Source: CAITSH01 sp964385505 (GTDB lineage Bacteria > Pseudomonadota > Gammaproteobacteria > Burkholderiales > SG8-39). Taken from it: a DNA stretch of 10,275 bases. How positions within the stretch are numbered: the stretch's first letter is position 1; each line of letters opens with the position of its first letter. Both the position numbers and the translations under genes were made by a program. The DNA is taken from positions 1 to 10,275 of the forward strand of contig CAYLPI010000144.1 of assembly GCA_964385505.1 (NCBI GenBank), in the 5' to 3' direction. Of this stretch, positions 1-6,592 are shown piece after piece. The notes beneath the pieces were generated by a model. The model was not told the origin of the DNA and searched no databases. It saw nothing but the letters and a program-made list of their open reading frames with translations.

Positions 1-2528
1 GCCGGCGCGACACCCTCGCGCAGTCTAGCGCCATCGATGTGGCGCTGCAATTGCCCGCAGCGCGCCAGCAGCGCCGCCGCGCCCCCTTCGGGCACAGCCT
101 GCTCGATGGCGCGGCATTCTGCCGCCGCCCAGGCAAAACCGTACAACCCGAAGGCGCCGGCAAGCTTGTGGGCGACGGCGCGTGCCTTGTCGTGCTCTCC
201 CGCCTCGAGCGCGGCGCGCAATCCATCGAGCAGTACGGCGCGCGAGGCAAAAAACTTCGGCAGCGCGGCACGCAGGTCCTCGCTCAAGAGCACCGCATCA
301 TCGGGGCCGGCGCCGGGGTCAGGGTCGAGGCGCGGCGACGCCGGCGCAGCGGGGCCTGACACGGCTTCGCCGCGCGCTGCGGCTTGCAGAATGTCGATGA
401 TGCGCTCGCGCGTTGCCGGCTTGCCCAGGTAGGCGTCAAAACCGGCGCTGCGGCAGCGGCGGCGAATAAGCTCGTCGTCATAGGACGAAAAAGCCACCAC
501 GATGCTGGCGCGGCGGCCGGCGGCGGCCTCAAGTTCGCGTATGCGCGCCAGTGCGGCAAAGCCGTCCATCACCGGCATCTCGAGATCCATGAAAATCACA
601 TCCGGCGCCACGGCGGCAACCGCATCCACCGCGGCGCGGCCGTTGATCGCGGTTTCGACCTCGACCGGCGGGCCGGGCAGCGTGTGGCGCATGAAGGCGA
701 TATTGAATTCATCGTCATCGACGACCAGCACGCGCAGCGGCGGCAGCGGCGCTTCGGGCGCGCGCAGCGCAGTGGCCGCCAACGCCGCGCCGGCGGCAGC
801 GGGCAGCGCGTTCGCCGGCAGCGGCGGCAGGCGCAGTGTCAGCGTGGTGCCCGTCGCCTCTGCCGTCTGCATCTGCAGGTCGCCGCTTTGCACCTGGGCC
901 ATCAGCCGCGCCGAATAGGTGCCGAGGCCAAAGCCGCCGACCTTGCCCGAGGTGGCGTATTTTTCAAAAAAACTGTCGCGCACCTGCAGCGGCACCACAC
1001 CGTCGTTATGGATGCGCAGCACCACCCCGGTGGCGCGCGGCAGAAAATCGACGGTAACGCTGCCGCCCTCGGGCGAGGCCTCGACCGCGTTCTTGACGAG
1101 GTTGGCAATGATTGAATAACAAAGCAGTTCGCTGGCCCAGGCGTGGACGCTGCGGCCCCCGGGCAGCACGGCGCCCTCGAGGCGCACGACAATATGCACA
1201 CGCTTGGTCAGGGCATGGGCGCGCACTTCGCGCGCCACCGTCGCGGTAAGGCCGGTCAGGTCCACGGCGCGCGGGCTGAAGCTGTATTCGCCCTGCTCCA
1301 TGCGGTACAAATCGACCGACAGGTTGACGAGGTCAAGAATGCGGTAGGCGGCCCCCTCGACCATGCCCAGCAACTCGTCCTCACGCGCGTCCTGGGCACG
1401 CCTCTCGGCCCCGCCAATGCGGCTGCGGCGCCCCTCGCGTATCAGCCTGGGCACGGCGAGGATGCCGTTGAGCGGGGTCTTCAGGTCGTGGCGCGCGATG
1501 CGCTCGACCTCCTCGCGCACGCGAATGGCCGAGCGCAGGGTTTCGTTCTGGTCGCGCAACTGCTGCGCCTGCACCGCGATCTGGTTGTGCGAGTTGCGCA
1601 AATCCTCGCCCTGGCGGTAGCGCTCGGTGACGTCGATCAGCGAGGCGATGTAGCGCACCGCCAGCGCGTCGGCGTTATGGATGAAAATCCCCTCGGCATG
1701 CACCCATACGATGTCGCCGTTGGGCTTGATGAGGCGGTAGTCGCCGGCGACATGCGGCCGCGCGCCGTTGCGCACGCTGCGGTCGCGCGTGCCCGCAAGG
1801 AACAACTGGTAGCGCGCCTCGCGGTCCTCCGGATGCACGAATTCCTGGAAGGGCGGCCAGCCCGAGGTGTCGGCATCGGCGGCAAAGCCGAGGATCTCCT
1901 TCATGCGCGCCGAATAGCCCACCGCCGGCGCGCCGCGGTCCCACTGGTACGACCCGGCGCGCGTGGCACGCACCAGCAGTTCAAGGCGCTCGCGCTGCTC
2001 GGCCTCTTTCGCCTGCTCGGCCTCAAGCACATAGGAAAAAATGTTGGTAAAGACGATGGTCAACAACTGCGCCGCGACAATGCGCAGCGCCACGTCGGAC
2101 GCCTGCGTATAAAAGGCCACCATGCCCACCAGCGCGACCAGCGTCAGATTGAAGACATTGGCCAGCCGCCGGTCGAGAATGAAATGCAGCAGCAGGATGG
2201 CCGGAAAAGTCCAGAAAATTCCGAGCAGGCCGCGCTGCCAGATGGCGATGAGCAGCGCGATGACAATGAGCGTGAAGGCGACCGGAATGGGCACCGGCAG
2301 CCGGCGCCTCCAGTGGATGGCCAGCGCATCGGCGACAAACACCGCCACCACGGTGAGCACCGTCACGCCGACCAGCGTATAGCCGATTACGAGGTTGTAC
2401 ACGCCAAAGGGCAGCAGTACCACGGTGGCGATGATGGCCAGCGCGTAAAGGATTCGTTCGCGGTAGGCGGCGACGATGGACGCCGCGGCGGGCTTGCCGT
2501 GCAGGTCGGTTGGGCTTGGCGAGTGCAT
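1..2528 (-). CDS. Unorthodox hybrid sensor histidine kinase (6 TM - PAS - HisKA - HATPase - REC - Hpt), 3' end outside window
   Basis: This is a membrane sensor kinase with a built-in phosphorelay (His to Asp to His). The frame is open for 842 codons from ATG 2528 and runs off the left edge, so the C-terminus is missing. About six hydrophobic helices fill residues 26-168. A PAS fold follows at about 180-305, including the PAC-like stretch DYRLIKPNGDIVWVHAEG. A short coiled region leads to the HisKA H-box RIARHDLKTPLNGI, with phospho-accepting His347. The ATPase domain shows the N-box NLVKNAVEA (Asn480), HNDG (Asp509) and GGFGLGTY (531-538). An Ala/Pro linker (571-597) leads to a receiver with acidic cluster 604-606, phospho-acceptor Asp648 in FMDLEMPVMDG and Lys703 in GKP. 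An Hpt domain follows, with AHKLAG at His787. The domain calls follow well-known family motifs; the signal sensed is unknown. No Shine-Dalgarno sequence precedes ATG 2528, but residues right after it are followed directly by the membrane region and no better start is seen. Its output partner is not in the window. Confidence 0.93.
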   Translation of the reverse strand, partial: MHSPSPTDLHGKPAAASIVAAYRERILYALAIIATVVLLPFGVYNLVIGYTLVGVTVLTVVAVFVADALAIHWRRRLPVPIPVAFTLIVIALLIAIWQRGLLGIFWTFPAILLLHFILDRRLANVFNLTLVALVGMVAFYTQASDVALRIVAAQLLTIVFTNIFSYVLEAEQAKEAEQRERLELLVRATRAGSYQWDRGAPAVGYSARMKEILGFAADADTSGWPPFQEFVHPEDREARYQLFLAGTRDRSVRNGARPHVAGDYRLIKPNGDIVWVHAEGIFIHNADALAVRYIASLIDVTERYRQGEDLRNSHNQIAVQAQQLRDQNETLRSAIRVREEVERIARHDLKTPLNGILAVPRLIREGRRSRIGGAERRAQDAREDELLGMVEGAAYRILDLVNLSVDLYRMEQGEYSFSPRAVDLTGLTATVAREVRAHALTKRVHIVVRLEGAVLPGGRSVHAWASELLCYSIIANLVKNAVEASPEGGSVTVDFLPRATGVVLRIHNDGVVPLQVRDSFFEKYATSGKVGGFGLGTYSARLMAQVQSGDLQMQTAEATGTTLTLRLPPLPANALPAAAGAALAATALRAPEAPLPPLRVLVVDDDEFNIAFMRHTLPGPPVEVETAINGRAAVDAVAAVAPDVIFMDLEMPVMDGFAALARIRELEAAAGRRASIVVAFSSYDDELIRRRCRSAGFDAYLGKPATRERIIDILQAAARGEAVSGPAAPASPRLDPDPGAGPDDAVLLSEDLRAALPKFFASRAVLLDGLRAALEAGEHDKARAVAHKLAGAFGLYGFAWAAAECRAIEQAVPEGGAAALLARCGQLQRHIDGARLREGVAP

Positions 2529-2552
2529 GCTGCGGACTATTCTAACCGCAGC
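2529..2552. promoter_or_regulatory. Inverted repeat around a -10-like box just upstream of the sensor kinase
   Basis: Perfect 7-bp arms GCTGCGG (2529-2535) and CCGCAGC (2546-2552) flank a 10-bp AT-rich spacer. On the minus strand the spacer contains TAGAAT (2544-2539), close to a sigma-70 -10 box, ending 10 nt before the kinase ATG. Transcription from it would start within a few bases of the ATG, which would fit the absent Shine-Dalgarno sequence and a nearly leaderless mRNA. No convincing -35 box is seen. The dyad could be an operator or an RNA hairpin. The repeat is seen directly; the promoter role is inference. Confidence 0.4.
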
Positions 2553-2558
2553 CCCCCC

Positions 2559-2599
2559 ACAAGCTGAAAAGCCCCGACTGGCGGGGCTTTTCAGCTTGT
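2559..2599 (-). terminator. Strong intrinsic terminator, possibly bidirectional, after the RcnB-like gene
   Basis: Perfect 18-bp inverted repeat (2559-2576 with 2582-2599) around the 5-nt loop ACTGG. It has a GC-rich core next to the loop (GCCCCG/CGGGGC) and A4/T4 tracts in the arms, so a shorter core hairpin followed by a U-tract can form in either direction. It begins 33 bp past the stop of the RcnB-like gene and lies 30 bp before the kinase ATG, isolating the two genes. No plus-strand gene needs it. Confidence 0.85.
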
Positions 2600-2631
2600 A
2601 CGCGCGTCGCGCGCGGAAGGCGCGCGGGGCC

Positions 2632-3341
2632 CTAGCGGCCGAGGTCCTGAATGGCGTCCACGACCATTGATGTCCCGATTGCAATCATCAGGATGTCGGC
2701 GGCGACCTGCACGTAGCGGTAGCCGCTTGGGGCCGGGCCGATCTTGGTGACGAGGTCGCGCGGCACTTCGTGGTAGATCACTTCGCGCGGCAACTGGTAG
2801 CCGACGCGCCATTTCTTCGCCTGGCCGGGCGGCATGCAGCCGTTGTTCTTTTTGGCCAGGCCGGGCGGGCAGCGGCCGGCGCGGAACTGCTCGCCGTAGT
2901 AATCGCGCACCATCACGCGGTGGCGATCGCCGAAATAATCGCTCTGACGCACATTCTCGCGGCTGCCATCGCGCCTGTCATCACGCTTGTCATCAAGCTT
3001 GTCGGCGCGATTTTCGCNNNNNNNNNNNNNNNNNNNNNNNNNNNNNNNNNNNNNNNNNNNNNNNNNNNNNNNNNNNNNNNNNNNNNNNNNNNNNNNNNNN
3101 NNNNNNNNNNNNNNNNNCTGCCATCGCGCCTGTCATCACGCTTGTCATCAAGCTTGTCGGCGCGATTTTCGCCGCGTCTGTCGTCATTGCGGTCGTCGCC
3201 GCGCTCCTTGTTCTGCCCCTTGCCGGCGCTGTTACCCTTGCCCGCGCCCTCGGGCTTGTCAGCCAGCACCGGACCGGCGATCAGCGCCGCGGCAAAAAGA
3301 CCGGTGATTGCAAAAGTCCTGCTACTTGAAAAGCGTTTCAT
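2632..3341 (-). CDS. RcnB/CigR-like secreted protein, interrupted by an assembly gap
   Basis: The start is ATG 3341, opening a clear signal peptide: MKR, a hydrophobic core to about residue 23, and likely cleavage after PVLA (residue 27). The mature N-terminus is very hydrophilic, first Gly/Lys-rich, then an Asp/Arg-rich run (about 47-74). As written, 100 Ns and a duplicated 55-bp edge break the frame. Collapsing them gives 555 nt, an uninterrupted 184-residue protein ending at TAG 2632. The C-terminal part carries two related motifs, CPPGLAKK and CMPPGQAKK, then a hydrophobic tail with PAPSGYRYVQV and IAIGTSMVVDAI. That tail resembles the RcnB family (E. coli RcnB is a periplasmic nickel/cobalt homeostasis protein; CigR is a Salmonella anti-virulence regulator). 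There is no nickel efflux gene nearby, so a metal role is not supported here; structural or envelope roles are equally possible. No good Shine-Dalgarno sequence is seen. It is followed by a strong terminator. Confidence 0.85.
2963..3017. repeat. Left copy of the 55-bp duplicated contig edge
   Basis: These 55 bases end exactly at the first N and are identical to 3118-3172. They lie inside the RcnB-like gene and encode its Asp/Arg-rich segment. The copy sits out of frame relative to the N-terminal half only because of the spurious 155-nt insertion. Confidence 0.95.
3018..3117. other. 100-N scaffold gap
   Basis: There are exactly 100 unknown bases, the conventional placeholder for a gap of unspecified length. 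They are flanked by identical 55-bp sequences. The evidence in the coding frame says that no sequence is missing here. Confidence 0.97.
3118..3172. repeat. Right copy of the 55-bp duplicated contig edge
   Basis: These 55 bases start exactly after the last N and are identical to 2963-3017. This is the copy that is in frame with the signal peptide of the RcnB-like protein. An exact end-to-end overlap of 55 nt is what two unmerged contigs of a de Bruijn graph assembly with k=55 would show. Confidence 0.95.
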
Positions 3342-3505
3342 ATTGTTTGCCCACACGTTGTTCAGGTTGAAGTGCGGCCTGTGCCGGATGGGCCAATCGT
3401 GCCCCGCAGGGCGGCAAAATACTGTGTGATACCGCACATTGACGCGGAATTTGCGCCGCGAGTCATGCGTACCGAGCGCGCTGCCGTGCGTTGCACGACA
3501 TCGAA

Positions 3506-3521
3506 TGCGTAGTTCTACGCA
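3506..3521. promoter_or_regulatory. Perfect 7-bp palindrome with 2-bp spacer, candidate operator
   Basis: TGCGTAG-TT-CTACGCA is a perfect inverted repeat, 165 bp or more upstream of the RcnB-like ATG. Its size and spacing resemble binding sites of dimeric helix-turn-helix regulators. The cognate regulator is unknown and the role is inference. Confidence 0.4.
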
Positions 3522-3543
3522 GAACATAATCGGTCTTTTCAGT

Positions 3544-3561
3544 GACGACACGGGTGTCATC
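3544..3561. promoter_or_regulatory. Near-perfect 8-bp palindrome with 2-bp spacer
   Basis: GACGACAC-GG-GTGTCATC has one mismatch between its 8-bp arms. Its centre lies 39 bp from that of the 3506-3521 palindrome. The two arm sequences differ, so they would be sites for different proteins, if they are sites at all. Confidence 0.28.
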
Positions 3562-3671
3562 GCCGAACATCGCCTGCGAAGCGACGGCATCGCTCCCCTG
3601 GTTGCGCGCGGCAAACCAACGTCGTGCGACAGGTTGCCGATTCCGGGAAGCATGTCCGCCCCCCCACTATT

Positions 3672-4340
3672 TCAGTGTCTGAGGTGGTTGAGCTCAGCCC
3701 ACCCGGTCCACAGGATATCGATGCCGATGCACAACAATATGAACGCCGACAGCCGCATCATCACCATGCTGCCCACTTCGCCCAGCCAGCCGAGCACCAC
3801 GCCGGCCTGGCTGAATACGAGGTAGAGCGTCAGCGCGATCAGCGTCGCACCGAGCATGGCGACGCCGGCACCGGCAAGAAACAACACCGGCGAGCCGGGG
3901 ATGCTGGCCCCCAGCGCGATCGATGCGGCGATGGTGCCCGGCCCCGTGGTCAGCGGAAAGGTGATCGGGAAAAAACTGCGGCGCACGATCTCGGCGTCCG
4001 ACAACTTGCCCGCCTGCACTGTGGCCGCGGCCTTGAGGCCGTCATCGTCGTTGTTGTTGAGCATGCGCCACGCCGTCGAGGCCACCAACAGACCGCCGCC
4101 GACGCGCACAATGGGCAGCGAGATGCCGAACAGCGCCAGCACATAATTGCCCACCAGCATGGACACCACAATGATGAACCAGCTGTTGACCGCCACCTGC
4201 CACGCCAGGCGCCGCGCCACCGATGCATCGCCGCCGGTGGTGGCGACAAACAGCGGCGCCGCGCCGAGCGGGTTGATGATGGGCAATAGCGTCAGCGGCA
4301 CCAGCAACAGGGCTTTGACAAAGGGGTAGGTCCACTCCAT
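3672..4340 (-). CDS. MarC-family integral membrane protein
   Basis: A 222-residue inner-membrane protein, matching the usual length of MarC/UPF0056 proteins (E. coli MarC is about 221). About six hydrophobic segments are visible, roughly at 8-32, 48-72, 76-92, 125-147, 152-176 and 190-214. Family hallmarks are INPLGAAPLF near residue 22, FPLTTGPGTI near 128, and the C-terminal ILLCIGIDILWTG. A charged loop, rich in Asn and Asp (95-118), separates the two halves. ATG 4340 was chosen because it directly opens the first helix and has GGAG 6-9 nt upstream; the frame extends further upstream but without membrane or family character. The family's function is unsettled: it was once linked to multiple antibiotic resistance, a link later withdrawn, and the name NAAT records an archaeal neutral amino acid transport claim. 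It lies 125 bp after the D-cysteine desulfhydrase-like gene and may be cotranscribed with it or independent. Confidence 0.93.
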   Translation of the reverse strand: MEWTYPFVKALLLVPLTLLPIINPLGAAPLFVATTGGDASVARRLAWQVAVNSWFIIVVSMLVGNYVLALFGISLPIVRVGGGLLVASTAWRMLNNNDDDGLKAAATVQAGKLSDAEIVRRSFFPITFPLTTGPGTIAASIALGASIPGSPVLFLAGAGVAMLGATLIALTLYLVFSQAGVVLGWLGEVGSMVMMRLSAFILLCIGIDILWTGWAELNHLRH

Positions 4341-4381
4341 TGCGGCTCCGGCATCAATCGAGGCCTGATTTTGCACCAATC

Positions 4382-4402
4382 GGCGCGCGGCCGTGGCGCG
4401 CC
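4382..4402. other. GC-rich hairpin between the DcyD-like and MarC-family genes
   Basis: A perfect 7-bp stem GGCGCGC/GCGCGCC encloses the 7-nt loop GGCCGTG. On the minus strand no U-run follows, so it is not a canonical intrinsic terminator. It could be an attenuating or mRNA-stabilising structure, or chance in a GC-rich spacer. Confidence 0.35.
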
Positions 4403-4465
4403 ATACCGCTATTGAGGCATCATCCTGTCGCTGCAGCCGCCTCGCGACGAACGTCCTGCATGCAC

Positions 4466-5524
4466 CTAGCCCGCCGCCAGCAGGGCGGCGTTCCAGGTAA
4501 AAATCGCCGGCATGCCGCCGGTGTGTACAAACACCACCACTTCGTCCTTGCGAAACCGTCCCTCGCGAATGTGCGCAATCATTGCCGCCGCGCATTTTCC
4601 GGTATAAATGGGATCGAGGATGATTCCCTCGTGGCGGCCGAACAGCCGCACAGCCTCGTTGCCGACCTCACTCGGGAGGCCGTAGCCCTTATCGACGAAG
4701 TTGTCGTAATTTTCAATTTCAGCCGGCTCTACCTTCACTTGCAAGCCTAGCAGGGCGGCGGTCTGATTGGCAATCGAGGCAGTGCGGTTCGGCACATCAT
4801 GCTTGTGGCTCGCGGTAACGCCGCGCATGATGAAACGCCCGCCGAGTGCCTTGCGCGCAAGCGCCACACCAGCCTGGCCCTTGCCACCGGAGGACATGTA
4901 AAAGCAATCAGCCTCGACGCCTTCGGCGTGCAGTTGGTCGAGCATTTCCATCGTCGTATCAAGATACGCAAGCGCCGAGGCAACGTCGAACATCGGGTTG
5001 TCATTCAGAATGTACGGGCGGCGGCCGGCCGCACGCAATTGGTTTGCCGTTTCGTCCATCACCTCGCGCTGCGCCCTGGCGTCCGGCGCAAACCTCACCT
5101 CCGCACCCAGCACGTAATCTAGCAGCAGGTTGCCCTGCACCATGTCGGGGCGTTTGCCCTCAAGCACCAGCACCGTGCGAAGGCCGAGCTTGTTGCAGGC
5201 CCCGACCGTCTGGCGCGCCGAATTCGATTGCAGGTCCAATCCGACGATGACCGTGTCGGGCTTTTCATCAAGCGCCCGGGCGAGGCGAAACTCGAGGTTG
5301 CGCAGCTTGTTGCCGCCAAGCGCAACCCCCGTCATGTCGTCGCGCTTGATGAAAATACGCGGCCCGCCCAGGTGGCGCGCCAGGTTGGGCGCCTCCATCA
5401 TCGGCGTCGGCCGAACCGCGATGTTCACACGGGGGATGCGACTGATTTTCTCGCGCATCGCCGCAAACAGCTTGTAATCGGCGGCGGGTGGTTTGGCTGC
5501 GGCGGATGAATCGCCTTGGGGCAT
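4466..5524 (-). CDS. PLP-dependent enzyme of the D-cysteine desulfhydrase/ACC deaminase family
   Basis: A 352-residue fold-type II PLP enzyme, predicted cytoplasmic. The family core starts near residue 30 with RIPRV and RPTPMMEAPNLARHLGG. KRDDMTGVALGGNKLRNLEF holds the Schiff-base lysine, Lys73. QSNSARQT (99-106) covers the Ser/Asn region used for catalysis in ACC deaminase. SSGGKGQAG (211-219) is the phosphate-binding loop, and the C-terminus has DPIYTGK and HTGGMPAIF. Known members deaminate D-cysteine or 1-aminocyclopropane-1-carboxylate, giving ammonia plus an oxo-acid; the substrate here is not determinable. ATG 5524 is preferred for its GGAAAG 6 nt upstream. ATG 5563 and a TTG at 5590, directly after the preceding stop, are alternatives adding 13 or 22 residues. 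Two positions differ from common D-cysteine desulfhydrases: Ser102, often His, and Lys215, often Thr. It is the last tightly linked gene of the operon. Confidence 0.88.
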   Translation of the reverse strand: MPQGDSSAAAKPPAADYKLFAAMREKISRIPRVNIAVRPTPMMEAPNLARHLGGPRIFIKRDDMTGVALGGNKLRNLEFRLARALDEKPDTVIVGLDLQSNSARQTVGACNKLGLRTVLVLEGKRPDMVQGNLLLDYVLGAEVRFAPDARAQREVMDETANQLRAAGRRPYILNDNPMFDVASALAYLDTTMEMLDQLHAEGVEADCFYMSSGGKGQAGVALARKALGGRFIMRGVTASHKHDVPNRTASIANQTAALLGLQVKVEPAEIENYDNFVDKGYGLPSEVGNEAVRLFGRHEGIILDPIYTGKCAAAMIAHIREGRFRKDEVVVFVHTGGMPAIFTWNAALLAAG

Positions 5525-5563
5525 GGTGAGCTTTCCGGTCAGGGTTTCATGGCGGATATCCAT

Positions 5564-5588
5564 CGAATCTCGATTCGCCTCTCGATTC
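5564..5588. repeat. Palindrome and short direct repeat between the reductase and DcyD-like genes
   Basis: TCTCGATTC occurs twice (5568-5576 and 5580-5588), 12 bp apart. The first copy also forms the palindrome CGAATC-TC-GATTCG (5564-5577). The cluster lies between the aldo/keto reductase stop and the preferred DcyD-like start, where it could be a protein or RNA structural site. If the longer DcyD-like start is used, it lies immediately upstream of, or inside, the coding region. Confidence 0.45.
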
Positions 5589-5590
5589 AA

Positions 5591-6592
5591 TCAGGGCGTC
5601 GGTGCGGCGTCGGGTATCAGCCCGGCGCTGCGCAACGCCTGCCAGAATTCGACGGGAATCGGATGGCGCAATTTGGCAGCCGCATCCTGCCAATGCGCAA
5701 CGGATTTGACGCCGGCCAGCACCAGCTCGATGGCCGGATGGGCCAGCGGGAACTGCAGCGCTGCAGCGCGCAGCGGAACGCCGAAACGCGCGCATTGCAC
5801 CTCGATGGCGGCAACACGCGCCACCAGTTCGGCCGGGGCCGGCTCGTAATTGAAACGCAGCGGCTGCGCACCGGGGCCGACGCCAGTGGCAAGAATGCCG
5901 GAATTGAACACGCCGCCCAGTGCGATGCGCACGCCGCGCGCATCGCACAGCGGCAACAATCCGGTCAGGGCGCTGTGGTCGAGCAGCGTATAGCGTCCGG
6001 CGAGCAGCAGGCAATCGAGTTCGGCCTCGCGCAGGATATCAATGCAGGTCTGCCAGTGGCTGACCGCCACGCCAATGTGGCGGATCAGGCCTTCGCGCCG
6101 CATGCCTTGCAATTCCGGGATCGACTCCGTGATGACCTGGCGGACCACCGCCGGCGCCTTGTCGCCATGGGTCATCACACTGCAGTCGTGGACATAGGCG
6201 ACATCAATGCGCGCAATACCGAGGCGCACCAGGCTGTCCTCGATGCTGCGGCGCACGCCCGCTCTGGAATAATCGAAATGCTGCACATTGGGCAGCACGT
6301 CAACATAGGCGCCGTGGTCGCGCGGCGCATTGGCGTCGGGCGTCAGCAGACGCCCGACCTTGGTCGACACCACAAACGAATCGCGCGGCACGCCCGAGAG
6401 CAGCCGGCCATAGCGCTGCTCGCTGCGGCCGTTGCCATAATGCGGCGCGGTGTCAAAGCTCACGCAGCCGTCAGCATAGACGGCCTGTAACAAGGCCTGC
6501 GCCGCGTCGTCGGTGATAGCCGAGTACATGTTGCCGACCGGCGCGCCTCCCAGGCCCAGCATGAGCCCGTCGCGCGTCGCAGGAAAAATCAT
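5591..6592 (-). CDS. Aldo/keto reductase family oxidoreductase
   Basis: A 333-residue NAD(P)H-dependent oxidoreductase with a TIM-barrel fold, predicted cytoplasmic. The catalytic tetrad is complete: Asp47 and Tyr52 in FDTAPHYGNGRSE, Lys78 in STKVGRLL, and His134 in YVHD. The motif GLGGAPVGNMY near the N-terminus and the DTAPHYG form resemble the branch containing D-threo-aldose 1-dehydrogenase, L-fucose dehydrogenase and pyridoxal 4-dehydrogenase, so sugar or aldehyde oxidation is more likely than simple ketone reduction. That is inference from similarity. ATG 6592 is chosen because it gives the normal family N-terminus and overlaps the stop of the upstream receptor gene as ATGA, typical of translational coupling. 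An in-frame codon at 6631 would add 13 unrelated residues. It ends with TGA at 5591. Confidence 0.92.
   Translation of the reverse strand: MIFPATRDGLMLGLGGAPVGNMYSAITDDAAQALLQAVYADGCVSFDTAPHYGNGRSEQRYGRLLSGVPRDSFVVSTKVGRLLTPDANAPRDHGAYVDVLPNVQHFDYSRAGVRRSIEDSLVRLGIARIDVAYVHDCSVMTHGDKAPAVVRQVITESIPELQGMRREGLIRHIGVAVSHWQTCIDILREAELDCLLLAGRYTLLDHSALTGLLPLCDARGVRIALGGVFNSGILATGVGPGAQPLRFNYEPAPAELVARVAAIEVQCARFGVPLRAAALQFPLAHPAIELVLAGVKSVAHWQDAAAKLRHPIPVEFWQALRSAGLIPDAAPTP

Larger units (their letters stand above)
3342..3671. other. 330-bp intergenic region between the MarC-family and RcnB-like genes
   Basis: No convincing gene is seen on either strand. The frame of the RcnB-like gene stays open upstream to about 3653, but the sequence there has no coding character and would bury the signal peptide. 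The region should hold the promoter of the RcnB-like gene, although I see no clear -35/-10 pair. It contains two palindromes with 2-bp spacers (listed separately) and a C7 run at 3659-3665. There is no clear terminator hairpin right after the MarC-family stop. Confidence 0.6.

Noticed and set aside
384..2567. Long plus-strand open frames (384-1115 and 1143-2567)
   Set aside because: They lie antisense to the sensor kinase, whose domains are unmistakable. They have Arg/His/Gln-rich shadow composition and no family motifs.
2963..3172. The 55-bp duplication as a real tandem repeat or mobile element footprint
   Set aside because: Both copies stop exactly at the N boundaries, and collapsing them restores the frame, which is what a contig overlap predicts.
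3342..3653. N-terminal extension of the RcnB-like frame up to 3653
   Set aside because: It would place about 100 residues of non-coding character before an obvious signal peptide at ATG 3341.
4382..4402. The GC hairpin as an intrinsic terminator of the operon
   Set aside because: No U-run follows on the minus strand and the stem is only 7 bp.
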